Source: an uncultured Pigmentiphaga sp.
Lineage (GTDB): Bacteria; Pseudomonadota; Gammaproteobacteria; Burkholderiales; Burkholderiaceae_B
Assembly: GCA_937891425.1 (NCBI GenBank)
Contig: CALAGD010000037.1
Location: forward strand, 1 to 64,000
Direction: 5' to 3'
DNA: 64,000 nt
Part shown: one piece after another, positions 1 to 8,023 of the stretch
How positions within the stretch are numbered: position 1 is the first letter of the stretch
How the letters are laid out: each line of letters begins with the position of its first letter
Notes under the pieces: generated by a model
Databases searched by the model: none
What the model was told of the DNA's origin: nothing
Seen by the model: only the letters and a program-made list of their open reading frames with translations
Program-made: the position numbers and the translations under genes

Positions 1-175
1 AGGATTTCGCTGTTTGCATTGCTGGGTTCGCCTCCTCGATCGCGTCGGTACGCCATCGAGCGTGACGTACGAGTGATGGTGGGAGAAGCATATCAGGAAT
101 GCCGGGTTGCAAACCGGCTTGACGTTCGAGAGCCTGGCGGCGCGACGATGGCAGGCGTGGGTGCGCCGCCACCCT

Positions 176-700
176 TCAAGGCCGGATGGGAAAGAACCCC
201 GTCTTCGCCCCAGGCATGTAGATCATGTCGATGTCGCCGTAGTCGTAGCCCAGCTGTGAAAGCAGAGTGGTCAGCTGGCCACGGTGGTGGGTCTGGTGAT
301 TGAAGAAGTGGGTAAGCGCGAGCCCGATGGGCAGGCTGACGGGTGCCTGGCGGGCGAGTGACATGTAGTTCAAGGGACGCACAAGCTCCGCCGGCTGCAG
401 GTTGGACACCAGCGAGATGATTGCCTCGTCGGTCACCGCACGTTCCTGGCGCAGCTGGTTGAAATCCGCATAGAGCTCCTGGCTGAGTGCCTGTACCTCG
501 AATGGAGTGTCGAGGAAGCGCCCGAGCCAGAGTCTGTCGGCAAGCAGCAGATGGTTCAATGTTCCATGCACCGAGCGAAAGAAGGCCCCCCGGGCCTGCT
601 TGCGCAGCGCGTCGGGCATGGTCGCACAGACGGCATAGAGCCTTTCGTTCACCAAGCGGTTGTAGGCGGCGAATAGCCGAAACACGGCTACTTCCTGCAT
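176..700 (-). CDS. DinB-fold (DinB/YfiT-like) metal-binding protein
   Basis: A 174-residue four-helix-bundle protein of the DinB/YfiT superfamily. The family's metal triad is visible as His50 (in VHGTLNH), His135 and His139 (in NHQTHHRG). The ATG at 700 is chosen over an upstream one at 778 because AAGGAGAT lies at the right distance before it and the family's usual N terminus begins there. Family members include thiol-dependent S-transferases and proteins of unknown role, so no substrate can be given. It is monocistronic, with the next gene upstream on the same strand ending about 190 bases away. This is not DNA polymerase IV, which shares the name dinB and lies at 46.8 kb. Confidence 0.85.
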   Translation of the reverse strand: MQEVAVFRLFAAYNRLVNERLYAVCATMPDALRKQARGAFFRSVHGTLNHLLLADRLWLGRFLDTPFEVQALSQELYADFNQLRQERAVTDEAIISLVSNLQPAELVRPLNYMSLARQAPVSLPIGLALTHFFNHQTHHRGQLTTLLSQLGYDYGDIDMIYMPGAKTGFFPIRP

Positions 701-891
701 TTCGTATCTCCTTTTCGTGGGCGAAGCGACGGGTTGCTCCAGCCATTGACAAGCATCCACCTTCTGCCATTCTGGCATGGCGGGCGCGTCTCATGCGGAG
801 TGCACAACCCGGTAACATCGAAGCTTGCGCAACGGCACAGCAGTTGTTGCGCGCCCTCGAGGACCACGTGCCTTGAGCGGTCTTGCCTGCG

Positions 892-2079
892 TCAGGAATG
901 GCTCGTGGAGATGGTGCGGTTCTGTCCGGCCACATAACCGATGATGGCCTGGGCGACCGCCACGAACCCGAAGGCGGCCAGCGGAACCGACCACCCACCG
1001 GACAAGTCGCGCGCGAGGCCGAACAGCACCGGGCCACCGGCGGCAAGCAGGTATCCCATGGACTGCGCCATCACCGACAAGGCAGCGGCCTGGTGATGGT
1101 CGCCCGAGCGCAGGCCGATGAACGCTATCGACAGCGGGAAGCAGACGCCGGTGCCAAAGCCCGCGATGAGCACCCATGCGATGGTCCAGGCGGGATACAG
1201 GAGCATTCCGAAGGCGCCGGTCGCGATGCACAGCGAACAGATGACGGCAAGCGCACGCTGGTCGTCGCGTAGCGCGAGGAACTTGGGTAGCGCCGCCCCC
1301 GAGGCCACCGAAATGAGCTGGAAACACGTCACCATGAATGCTGCGACGGTGAGGTCGTAGCCGTAGTCGTTGATGATTTTCGGGAACCAGGAAACTACGA
1401 CATAAAACCCGATGGACTGCAGCCCCATGAAGACGGCGACGCTCCAGGCCAGGGGTGAACGCCATACTGTCGACGCGCCTGACTGGGATAGGGCTTGCGG
1501 CGTCTCGGGCGACGGCCGGGCCATGAACAGCCAGAGCAGGGCCGCCAACCCTGCCGGGATGGCCCAGATGGCAAGCGAACTGCGCCATCCGCCGGGCAGC
1601 CATTTTTCAAAAGGGACACTGAGGCCAGTGGCGACGGCGGCAGTCAGGGCGAGTACCAGCACGTAAATCGTAGTGACGGTACCGACCCGCTCGGGGTAGT
1701 CGCGCTTGATGAGGCTCGGCCCAAGCACGTTGCCGACCGCAATGCCTGCGGCCAGGACAAGTGTGCCCGCGAACAGTGCGAAGGTGGAGCCCGATGAGCG
1801 CAGCAGGATGCCGACGAACAGCACGACAAGCGAGACGGTCAGGATGCGCTCCAGCCCGATGCGGCGCACGAAGTTGCCAATGGGGGCAAACGCGGCCAGC
1901 GCTAGCAGGGGCAGACTACTGAGCAGCCCCACGGCTGCCGCGGAAAGTCCGGTGGCGTCCTGGATACTGCTGACGAGAGGGCCAACCGTGGTCAGGGCGG
2001 GCCGCAAATTGGCCGCCAGTATCAGGAGAGCAACAAACGACAGAATGTTCCTTCTTGCATGTACGCTTGTACTGGTCAT
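892..2079 (-). CDS. MFS permease, CynX/NimT family
   Basis: A 395-residue integral membrane protein with about twelve hydrophobic segments across its whole length. The N terminus, with LILAANLRPALTTVGPLV just after the start, is typical of the CynX/NimT (cyanate or 2-nitroimidazole transporter) branch of the major facilitator superfamily. It acts in the inner membrane as a secondary transporter. Substrate is unknown, and no cyanase gene is nearby to support cyanate. The ATG at 2079 has no clear Shine-Dalgarno sequence, but no later Met comes before the first membrane segment. Length is normal for the family. Confidence 0.85.
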   Translation of the reverse strand: MTSTSVHARRNILSFVALLILAANLRPALTTVGPLVSSIQDATGLSAAAVGLLSSLPLLALAAFAPIGNFVRRIGLERILTVSLVVLFVGILLRSSGSTFALFAGTLVLAAGIAVGNVLGPSLIKRDYPERVGTVTTIYVLVLALTAAVATGLSVPFEKWLPGGWRSSLAIWAIPAGLAALLWLFMARPSPETPQALSQSGASTVWRSPLAWSVAVFMGLQSIGFYVVVSWFPKIINDYGYDLTVAAFMVTCFQLISVASGAALPKFLALRDDQRALAVICSLCIATGAFGMLLYPAWTIAWVLIAGFGTGVCFPLSIAFIGLRSGDHHQAAALSVMAQSMGYLLAAGGPVLFGLARDLSGGWSVPLAAFGFVAVAQAIIGYVAGQNRTISTSHS

Positions 2080-2345
2080 GGTTGCAGATATCGAGTAGGC
2101 GGAGTGGGGACCTCCAGGGACTCCTTTCTCCGTGTGGACAGTCTGGCTTGAGGTTCTGGTGACGGCTACATTGTATTGATATGAACGATAACTGCTACGA
2201 GCGGACAGGGAAAGACGACACTTGTCGAACCACCTGAAACGGAATACGCTCTGGAGTCTTCAGGGTGCCGAGCACCCGAGCCGTCTGGTACTAGCCTGCG
2301 TCCCTCGCCCAGTGGGGGGCGGGCCTGAAACATGAGGGAACCGTT
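2080..2345. other. Intergenic, divergent promoters (MFS gene / dipeptidase)
   Basis: This gap lies between the divergent MFS and dipeptidase genes and must hold both promoters. I see an interrupted inverted repeat, GGAGT at 2101-2105 with ACTCC at 2120-2124, and a short GGTGC/GCACC hairpin near 2264-2276. No confident -35/-10 pair, RNA gene or coding sequence is visible. Confidence 0.4.
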
Positions 2346-3137
2346 ATGCGAACTGCTGTCCGGCATCGTGCAGGTCTTTCAGCGGAAGGGCGTGCGGGTG
2401 GCTGCCTGGCCGGTGCCTTCACCACAAGCCGTGCGTCTCGGCCGTCGCGCGCCGGGTCCAGGCACGTGCGGCGCTTCCTGTCCTGCCTTGCTGTGCTTTT
2501 GATGAGTGCGATGTCCAGTGCCCACGCTTTGCCTGAAGGCTTTGTGTATCTGTCGGAAGTGGCGCCTGCCGTGGCGATTGATGCCCGCTACGCCGGGTCA
2601 GACAATTTCGTGGGTCAGCCAGTAGAGGGTTACCACGCCAACACCGTCATTCTGACCCGGCCTGCGGCTGAAGCGCTGGCCAGGGTCAGCGAGGAACTGG
2701 CTGCTTTCGGGCTGGGCCTGAAGGTATTCGACGGTTATCGGCCGCAGCGGGCCGTGAATCATTTCGTGCGTTGGGCCGGCGATTCAGCCGATCAGTCGAC
2801 CAAGGCGCAATATTACCCCGATGTTGACAAGAACCAGCTGTTTGAAAAGGGGTACATTGCCAAACGCTCGGGGCATACGCGTGGAAGTACGGTTGATCTC
2901 ACCATCATCGACCTGAAAGACGGGCGCGAGCTCGACATGGGCACACCGTTCGACTACTTCGGTCCGGAATCCTGGCCATCGTATCTGGACCTGTCACCCG
3001 AGCAGCGGGCCCATCGCGCCTTGCTGCAGCAGGTCATGAGTAAACACGGCTTCCGGCCGTTATCGACAGAATGGTGGCACTTTACGCTCGCGAACGAGCC
3101 CTATCCCGAGACGTATTTCGATTTTCCGGTGGAGTAG
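2346..3137 (+). CDS. ddpX: Exported D-Ala-D-Ala dipeptidase, VanX/DdpX (M15D) family
   Basis: Zinc dipeptidase that splits D-alanyl-D-alanine, probably in the periplasm for reuse of cell-wall dipeptide. The M15D zinc site is visible: SGHTRGSTVDLTI gives the first His and Asp, and EWWHF near the C terminus gives the catalytic Glu and last His. The ATG at 2346 has GAGGGAA upstream but gives an unusually long, Arg-rich leader before the hydrophobic stretch FLSCLAVLLMSAMSSAHA. A GTG at 2466 would give a conventional signal peptide, so the start is uncertain. The last 56 bases overlap the 3' end of the convergent LysR gene. No vanH, vanA ligase or dpp genes are adjacent, so a recycling role is likelier than vancomycin resistance. 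Confidence 0.85.
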   Translation: MRTAVRHRAGLSAEGRAGGCLAGAFTTSRASRPSRAGSRHVRRFLSCLAVLLMSAMSSAHALPEGFVYLSEVAPAVAIDARYAGSDNFVGQPVEGYHANTVILTRPAAEALARVSEELAAFGLGLKVFDGYRPQRAVNHFVRWAGDSADQSTKAQYYPDVDKNQLFEKGYIAKRSGHTRGSTVDLTIIDLKDGRELDMGTPFDYFGPESWPSYLDLSPEQRAHRALLQQVMSKHGFRPLSTEWWHFTLANEPYPETYFDFPVE

Positions 3138-4104
3138 ACGACACGGGCGATGCTGCCTTGCGTTGCGTTTGAATGGAAGGGCTGCTGCCGGTAACACCGG
3201 GCAGGCATTCCACGCCCGCCAACGGCTCGTTGCGCAGCTTCTCATGGGGCAGTGCGCACAGCAGCCGGAATATCTCCGCGACGACGGACGAGGCAAGGGC
3301 GCCGATGGGAACGACAGCATGGCGCTCTATCCACAAGCCTCGGATCGAGCTGGCGGTGAAGGTCTCGTGTTTCAGCTCGTCCCGTATCGATAGCCAGGGC
3401 AGGAGCGAGCAAAGATCGCGTTCATGCATGACGTGCTTGATCGTAGGCACGCCTTCCAGCTCGAGGTACACCTTGGGCGTGAGGCCTGCGGCGGCAAACG
3501 CCTTTTCGATTGCTCCTCGTATGGTGTCGCGGCGGTTGCTCAGGATGAGGGGGTGGGATGCCGCCAGCTGCAGCGACATCGTACTGGGTAATCGCCGCCA
3601 CTTGCGCGCAGCGGTAAGGAACAGGTTTTCGCGCCATAGCGCCACGCGGTGCATGCGCGGGTTGCGTGGCGGGCAGGCGAGAACGGCTACGTCGATGCGC
3701 CCCGATTCCACCGCTTCGATGAGTGCCGTGTTGGCGCCCTCGACCACGCTGAGCTGGATGCCGACATCAGCCGCGCGTTGCAGCAGGGCATCAAGCAGGA
3801 AATGCATGGTGGAGTGTGGCAGGCCGACTCGCACGGTGGCGGTGGGGCCGGCATCAGACACCGATGTCAGCATGGCGTCGATCTCGCGCAGTGCGCGGGC
3901 TGCGGCAGGCAGCATTTTCTGCCCGGCGGGCGTCAAGTTCACCCCGTTGTTCTCGCGCACGAACAGCTGTACGCCGAGATAGCTCTCCAGGCGCTGCAAC
4001 TGCCGTGAGAGGGTGGGCTGGCTGATGCCGAGATAGCGCGCGGCCGCGTTGACGCTGCCGCGGTTGGCTACTTCGACGAAATACCGCAGGTGCTGGACGT
4101 CCAT
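3082..4104 (-). CDS. LysR-family transcriptional regulator with extended C-terminal tail
   Basis: LysR-type regulator with the usual N-terminal winged helix (MDVQHLRYFVEVANRGSV, then AARYLGISQPTLSRQLQRLE) and a substrate-binding domain over residues of about 90-295. The ATG at 4104 fits the family start; the ATG 57 bases upstream adds residues the family lacks. It lies last on the minus strand behind the dehydratase/Bug cluster, separated by a likely terminator, and is the obvious candidate regulator of that cluster. Odd feature: about 35 basic, low-complexity residues after the normal end of the fold, encoded partly antisense to the 3' end of the dipeptidase gene. This looks like loss of an ancestral stop codon. 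Confidence 0.88.
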   Translation of the reverse strand: MDVQHLRYFVEVANRGSVNAAARYLGISQPTLSRQLQRLESYLGVQLFVRENNGVNLTPAGQKMLPAAARALREIDAMLTSVSDAGPTATVRVGLPHSTMHFLLDALLQRAADVGIQLSVVEGANTALIEAVESGRIDVAVLACPPRNPRMHRVALWRENLFLTAARKWRRLPSTMSLQLAASHPLILSNRRDTIRGAIEKAFAAAGLTPKVYLELEGVPTIKHVMHERDLCSLLPWLSIRDELKHETFTASSIRGLWIERHAVVPIGALASSVVAEIFRLLCALPHEKLRNEPLAGVECLPGVTGSSPSIQTQRKAASPVSSTPPENRNTSRDRARSRA

Positions 4105-4203
4105 GATGTTTGGGCTGCGCAAGTAGGTTGACACTTTACTGCGCGCAGCGTGCACCGTCACGGTTTAAGCTTATGCCCCCAACGCATGACAATCGAGGGC
4201 ATG

Positions 4204-4227
4204 AAAGGCCGGCAGCGGAGGCCGGCC
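4204..4227 (-). terminator. Probable Rho-independent terminator after the Bug gene
   Basis: Read on the minus strand, GGCCGGC and GCCGGCC (4227-4207) form a perfect 7-bp stem with a 7-base loop, followed by TTT. It lies 11 bases past the stop of the Bug gene and before the LysR promoter. The T run is short, so termination may be partial. Confidence 0.55.
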
Positions 4228-4237
4228 CGTGCGCAGG

Positions 4238-5212
4238 TCATTCAGCCTTGATGCCAGTCTGTTCAATGAACTTCGGCCAGTAGTCGAATTCAGCGTCGAG
4301 CATCTTGCTGAACTCGTCGGGGGTGTTCACGGCCACTTCCATCCCGGCGTCCAGGATGGCCTTCTGGAAGGCAGGGTCGCTGGTGATGTTTACAAGTTCG
4401 CTGGCCAGCTTGTCCCGAATGTCGTCAGGCAGGCCAGCCGGGGCCAGCAGGCCGAACCAGGTGTCCATGCGATAGTCAGGTACCCCGGCCTCAGCAAGCG
4501 TGGGAATGTCGGGAGCGGTTCTTGAGCGTTTCACCGTTGATACGCCCATGGCCTTGACCTTGCCGCCGGCAAGGTGCGGGACGGCCGAGGGCAGGCTGGA
4601 GAAAAGTACCTGGATCTGGCCGCCAAGGAGATCGGCAGTGGCGGGACCCGAACCCTTGTAGGGCACATGGGTCATGTCCACCCCAGCCTTCTGCTTGAAC
4701 AGTTCACCCGCGATGTGGCTTGGTGAGCCCACGCCGGCGCTTCCGTAGTTGAGTTTGCCAGGGTTGTTTTTTGCGTACTCCAGAAACTCTTTCAGGTCGT
4801 TCGCCGGCACCGAAGAGTGGATGAGCATGATTTGCGGGGTTTCCACCACCCTGGCAATAGGGGTGAAGTCGGTGCGGGGATTGAACCGTAGCTTGTACAA
4901 GCTGGGATTCACCGTATGGCTGTTGCCGTTGAACAGCAGGGTGTAGCCATCGGGCCTGGCGCGTGTCACGTATTCGCTGCCGATGTTGCCTGCAGCGCCG
5001 GGCTTGTTGTCAACGACGAACGGCTGGCCGAGCGATTGTGACAGCTTCTCGGCCACCATTCGGGCGATGGTGTCTACTCCGCCGCCAGGTGCGAGCGGCA
5101 CCACGATGGTGACGGCGCGCGAGGGGTAATGGTCTTGGGCAAGGGCCCATGTGGGGGTCAGGGTAGCCGCTGCGAGAGCGACCGCGCCGACCAGGCTGGA
5201 AATGTGCCGCAT
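4238..5212 (-). CDS. Bug/TctC-family tripartite tricarboxylate solute-binding protein
   Basis: A 324-residue periplasmic binding protein of the Bug family, the binding component of TTT-type transporters and heavily expanded in Bordetella relatives. A signal peptide ends at ALAQ near residue 25. The mature protein carries family hallmarks: the PGGGVDTIAR loop, the PGAAGNIG ligand loop and YGSAGVGSPSHIAGE. AGGAGA precedes the ATG at 5212. It is the last gene of the dehydratase operon, 18 bases after the enolase-family gene. No TctA/TctB membrane genes are present, so it is an orphan. Context suggests it captures the carboxylic acid used by the upstream enzymes. Confidence 0.92.
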   Translation of the reverse strand: MRHISSLVGAVALAAATLTPTWALAQDHYPSRAVTIVVPLAPGGGVDTIARMVAEKLSQSLGQPFVVDNKPGAAGNIGSEYVTRARPDGYTLLFNGNSHTVNPSLYKLRFNPRTDFTPIARVVETPQIMLIHSSVPANDLKEFLEYAKNNPGKLNYGSAGVGSPSHIAGELFKQKAGVDMTHVPYKGSGPATADLLGGQIQVLFSSLPSAVPHLAGGKVKAMGVSTVKRSRTAPDIPTLAEAGVPDYRMDTWFGLLAPAGLPDDIRDKLASELVNITSDPAFQKAILDAGMEVAVNTPDEFSKMLDAEFDYWPKFIEQTGIKAE

Positions 5213-5230
5213 GAATTTCTCCTGTTGAAC

Positions 5231-6316
5231 CTAGAACTTCCTGGCGTAATGATCAAGCACGGCAGTATCGAACTCGATGCCGAGCCCGGGCTTGTTGTTC
5301 GGAACCAGCCGGCCGTCCTGTGGCCGCATGGGCGGATCCATGAACCACGTTTCGAGATCGATGGCGTTGATTTCCACGTAGCGGGCGCGCGTGGAAGCCA
5401 TGGCAAGGTGCAGGGTGGCGGCAATGCCCGGGCCGTAATAGAAGCAATGCGGAGCAATCTCGAGATCGAACGCTTCGGCCAGGGCAAATATCTTGCGGCA
5501 GGCCGACACGCCGCCGCTCTTGATGACGTCGGGCTGTACGATGTCGACCGCGCGACGGCTGACCAGCTCACGGAAGCCCCAGTGCGTGTATTCGTTCTCA
5601 CCCGCCGCGATGGGAACGGGCGAGTGGTCGCGCAGCCAGCGCAGGCCGTCGTAATCGTCCATCCGTTGCAGCGGTTCTTCGAGCCACTGCAGTCGGTAGG
5701 GTTCCAGCGCCCTGGCGACATTCAGGGCGGCGCGCGGCGTCCAGGCGCCCGAGGCGTCGAGCATGACATCGATGTCGTCGCCCAGGGCCGAGCGAACCGC
5801 GGCTACGCTGGCAACGTCGCTCTGGTGCAGCTTCACGGCCCGGTAGCCCTGCTCAACGAAGCGGACAGCCATTTCGGCTGCCTCGCCCGGGCTAGCGTAG
5901 CGGTGCATGCTGGCATAGGCGGGTACCGACTCACGGCAGGCGCCACCCAGTAGCTGATACAAGGGCTGGTTGCACACCTTGCCGAGAATGTCCCACAGAG
6001 CGACTTCGATCCCGCTGATGGCGTGCAGCACCATGCCGGTACGGCCGTATCGGAATGAACGCGCGTAAAGCTGTTCCCAGATCAGCTCCACCTGCAACGG
6101 ATCGCGTCCGAGCAGCAACGGCTTGAACTCGGTCTCAATAAGCGCCTTGATGGCCCCCGGTGCCAGGCGGAAGGTTTCACCGTAGCCTTCGATGCCTTCA
6201 TCGGTAAGGATGCGTAGCAGCGTGTGCGCTGAACTGGTTTCACCACCCACTGGTACGGGCAGGGTTCCCTGCATCGGCAGGTGCAGGGGCAGCACGTGGA
6301 TGTCGACGATCTTCAT
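5231..6316 (-). CDS. Mandelate racemase/muconate-lactonizing enzyme family protein
   Basis: Enolase-superfamily enzyme of 361 residues, a normal length. The N-terminal capping domain is followed by the TIM barrel: VKLHQSD holds the barrel-strand-2 Lys; metal ligands are Asp in MLDASGAW, Glu in WLEEPL and Glu in AAGENEY; QPDVIKSGG and APHCFY supply the later Asp and His. Known members abstract a proton alpha to a carboxylate and dehydrate sugar acids or racemise/cycloisomerise. The start ATG overlaps the stop of the upstream dehydratase subunit as ATGA, implying translational coupling. A role as an acid-sugar dehydratase beside the UxaA-like enzyme is inferred; the substrate is not known. Confidence 0.88.
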   Translation of the reverse strand: MKIVDIHVLPLHLPMQGTLPVPVGGETSSAHTLLRILTDEGIEGYGETFRLAPGAIKALIETEFKPLLLGRDPLQVELIWEQLYARSFRYGRTGMVLHAISGIEVALWDILGKVCNQPLYQLLGGACRESVPAYASMHRYASPGEAAEMAVRFVEQGYRAVKLHQSDVASVAAVRSALGDDIDVMLDASGAWTPRAALNVARALEPYRLQWLEEPLQRMDDYDGLRWLRDHSPVPIAAGENEYTHWGFRELVSRRAVDIVQPDVIKSGGVSACRKIFALAEAFDLEIAPHCFYYGPGIAATLHLAMASTRARYVEINAIDLETWFMDPPMRPQDGRLVPNNKPGLGIEFDTAVLDHYARKF

Positions 6317-7524
6317 GCATCTGCTCCTGTACGGTTCAGCTGCGTGGGAGCCAGTCCACGCGCGCGGCGGTAACCCAGTTCGACACGACTGATGGCGATC
6401 TCGACATCGCCCAGGATCTCGCTGCGCGTCATCATGCCGTTGGCTACGTCAAGCAGGGCCTGGCGTATTCTGGCCGCACCCGATTCCAGATCATCCGTGC
6501 CGGTCAGGATGCCGCTGACGTCGACATCGATGTTGTCGGCAAAATGTACCGCCGTGCGGGGGTTGCCGGTAATCTTCAGCGTGGGGGCAACCGGGTTTCC
6601 GACGGGGTTGCCGACGCCTGTGTTGAACAGCAGGATGTGGCATCCACCGGCCGCCAGGGCGGTAATGTTTTCGGTCCCGGGCGCAGGGGCATCCATGAAC
6701 ACCAGGCCCTTGCGGCTGGGGCGCTCGGCATAACCGATGACTTCGCACAGCGGTGAGGTGCCGCCCTTGCGCACCGCTCCCAGGGATTTCTCTTCCAGGG
6801 TGGTGAGGCCGCCGGAAGCGTTGTCAGGCCCGAAACCCAGCGATTCGGCGCCAATGAAGCGTGCCTCGTCCTCGCGGGTGCGCACGGCCGACAGAAGCTG
6901 GTGCGCTACTTCTTCGTTGATGGCGCGTGCCGCCAGGGCGTCTTCCGCCCCAATGATTTCTTCGGTTTCCGACAACACCACGGTTCCACCAGACCCCACC
7001 ATCCAGTCGGCGACGACACCTGTGGCAGAGTTGGCGGTGAGCCCGGAGGTTGCATCTGACGCGCCACATTCGACGCCGATGATGAGCTCGGACACGGGTA
7101 CGGCCTGCCGCAGGATTCGCCCCGCGTCGATCACCATTTGCATGGCCAGGCGGATGCCCTCGTCGACGGCTTTCGCAGTACCGCCAATCTGCTGCACCGC
7201 AATCCACTGTACAGGCCGGCCGGTTACCGCAATCTGTCTTGCAATGCGCTCCGCACTTTGCGGCTCCATGCTCACCACGAGTGCAGCTGCCACATTGGGG
7301 TGCGTGCCATAGCCAACGAGTGTGCGCTCATGCTGGACTGCATCTTCCGCGATCATGCCTCGACCGTAGGCTGCCCATAGCGGTACGGTACCCTTCACGC
7401 CAGCCGCGATGCGCCGCACCACCGGATTGATATTGTCCATGGCGCCGATGATGAGTACATGATTGCGGACTCCAAAGGAGCCGTCTGGACGCGGATAGCC
7501 CCAGAATTCGAGAGGGATCGTCAT
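6313..7524 (-). CDS. UxaA-family dehydratase/lyase, large (catalytic) subunit
   Basis: A 403-residue protein matching the C-terminal catalytic domain of altronate and galactarate dehydratases (UxaA/GarD), which dehydrate sugar acids with an iron cofactor, and also SuyB, the large subunit of (2R)-sulfolactate sulfo-lyase. It starts MTIPLEFWGYPRPDG, with VRNHVLIIG and the Cys-bearing GVECGASDATSG and GGCHILLF typical of the family. The ATG at 7524 overlaps the stop of the small-subunit gene (ATGA). In many bacteria the two domains are one polypeptide; here they are separate, as in SuyA/SuyB. The mandelate-racemase neighbour favours a sugar acid, but a sulfolactate role cannot be excluded. Confidence 0.85.
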   Translation of the reverse strand: MTIPLEFWGYPRPDGSFGVRNHVLIIGAMDNINPVVRRIAAGVKGTVPLWAAYGRGMIAEDAVQHERTLVGYGTHPNVAAALVVSMEPQSAERIARQIAVTGRPVQWIAVQQIGGTAKAVDEGIRLAMQMVIDAGRILRQAVPVSELIIGVECGASDATSGLTANSATGVVADWMVGSGGTVVLSETEEIIGAEDALAARAINEEVAHQLLSAVRTREDEARFIGAESLGFGPDNASGGLTTLEEKSLGAVRKGGTSPLCEVIGYAERPSRKGLVFMDAPAPGTENITALAAGGCHILLFNTGVGNPVGNPVAPTLKITGNPRTAVHFADNIDVDVSGILTGTDDLESGAARIRQALLDVANGMMTRSEILGDVEIAISRVELGYRRARGLAPTQLNRTGADA

Positions 7525-7808
7525 TGCAGACCTTGTACGCGTTGAGTGGCGAGGTTGTGAAGGTGTACGTGTGCTCCAGCGCGAATGTCGCACCGCGCGC
7601 GCCCGATGGGGGCACCGTACTTGCGGATTTGCTCGCCTGCAGCGATGTCGCACAAGGCGATCTTGTGCCCGTAGGGAATGGGTTCCTGCACGACAACCGT
7701 GACCTCGCCGCCAGGAAGGCGCTGACCGACCGTGTCGCCCGGCTGAAGTTCCACCAGCGCGGTACCGACATTGTCGGTCGGATCAACGATAAGCATTTTG
7801 AGTTTCAT
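7521..7808 (-). CDS. UxaA/SuyA-like SAF-domain small subunit
   Basis: A 95-residue protein matching the SAF domain that forms the N-terminal part of altronate/galactarate dehydratases and, as a separate chain, SuyA. The conserved pattern is visible: IPYGHKIAL, then GEQIRKYGAPIGRA and DIRAGAHVHLHN, which ends in the family's HVHxHN signature. It is the first gene of the minus-strand operon and overlaps the large-subunit gene by four bases. No clear Shine-Dalgarno sequence precedes the ATG at 7808. Together the two chains should form one dehydratase or lyase. Confidence 0.87.
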   Translation of the reverse strand: MKLKMLIVDPTDNVGTALVELQPGDTVGQRLPGGEVTVVVQEPIPYGHKIALCDIAAGEQIRKYGAPIGRARCDIRAGAHVHLHNLATQRVQGLQ

Positions 7809-7966
7809 GGGGGAAATGCGTGTGCACGCCCTGCGGAAGTGGTTATGAGGTGACGGAGCCCGGTCCGGGCGCAGCTGAGCACCGCAGGACGCGACTCCGT
7901 GGCAAAGAATCGGAGACCGAGTTTATGCAGGCGAAATCCGCCAAACAATGGCAAACGTCTATAGGG

Positions 7967-7985
7967 ATATGCAGATTGCGCATAT
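7967..7985. promoter_or_regulatory. Candidate LysR-type operator, ATAT-N11-ATAT
   Basis: A perfect interrupted palindrome, ATATGC-N7-GCATAT, giving ATAT-N11-ATAT with the T-N11-A core bound by LysR proteins. It sits in the 215-base gap between the divergent dehydratase operon and the ketopantoate-reductase-like gene, 39 bases before the latter's ATG. A LysR gene lies at the far end of the same cluster. Binding is inferred. Confidence 0.5.
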
Positions 7986-8023
7986 GCCTTACAGTGGCCG
8001 AGGTCCGCTAGAGGAGAGGGTCG

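Noticed and set aside
101..118. Hairpin GCCGG...CCGGC after the DinB-fold gene
   Set aside because: Short stem with a mismatch and no T-run; too weak to call a terminator.
1..175. Possible end of a plus-strand gene at the left edge
   Set aside because: All frames were read; one stays open from the edge but runs into the antisense of the DinB-fold gene and shows no family motif. Not enough sequence to call.
2346..3137. Vancomycin-resistance cluster around the VanX-like and VanZ-like genes
   Set aside because: The two genes are 59 kb apart, and no VanH or D-Ala-D-Lac ligase is present. The names reflect families only.
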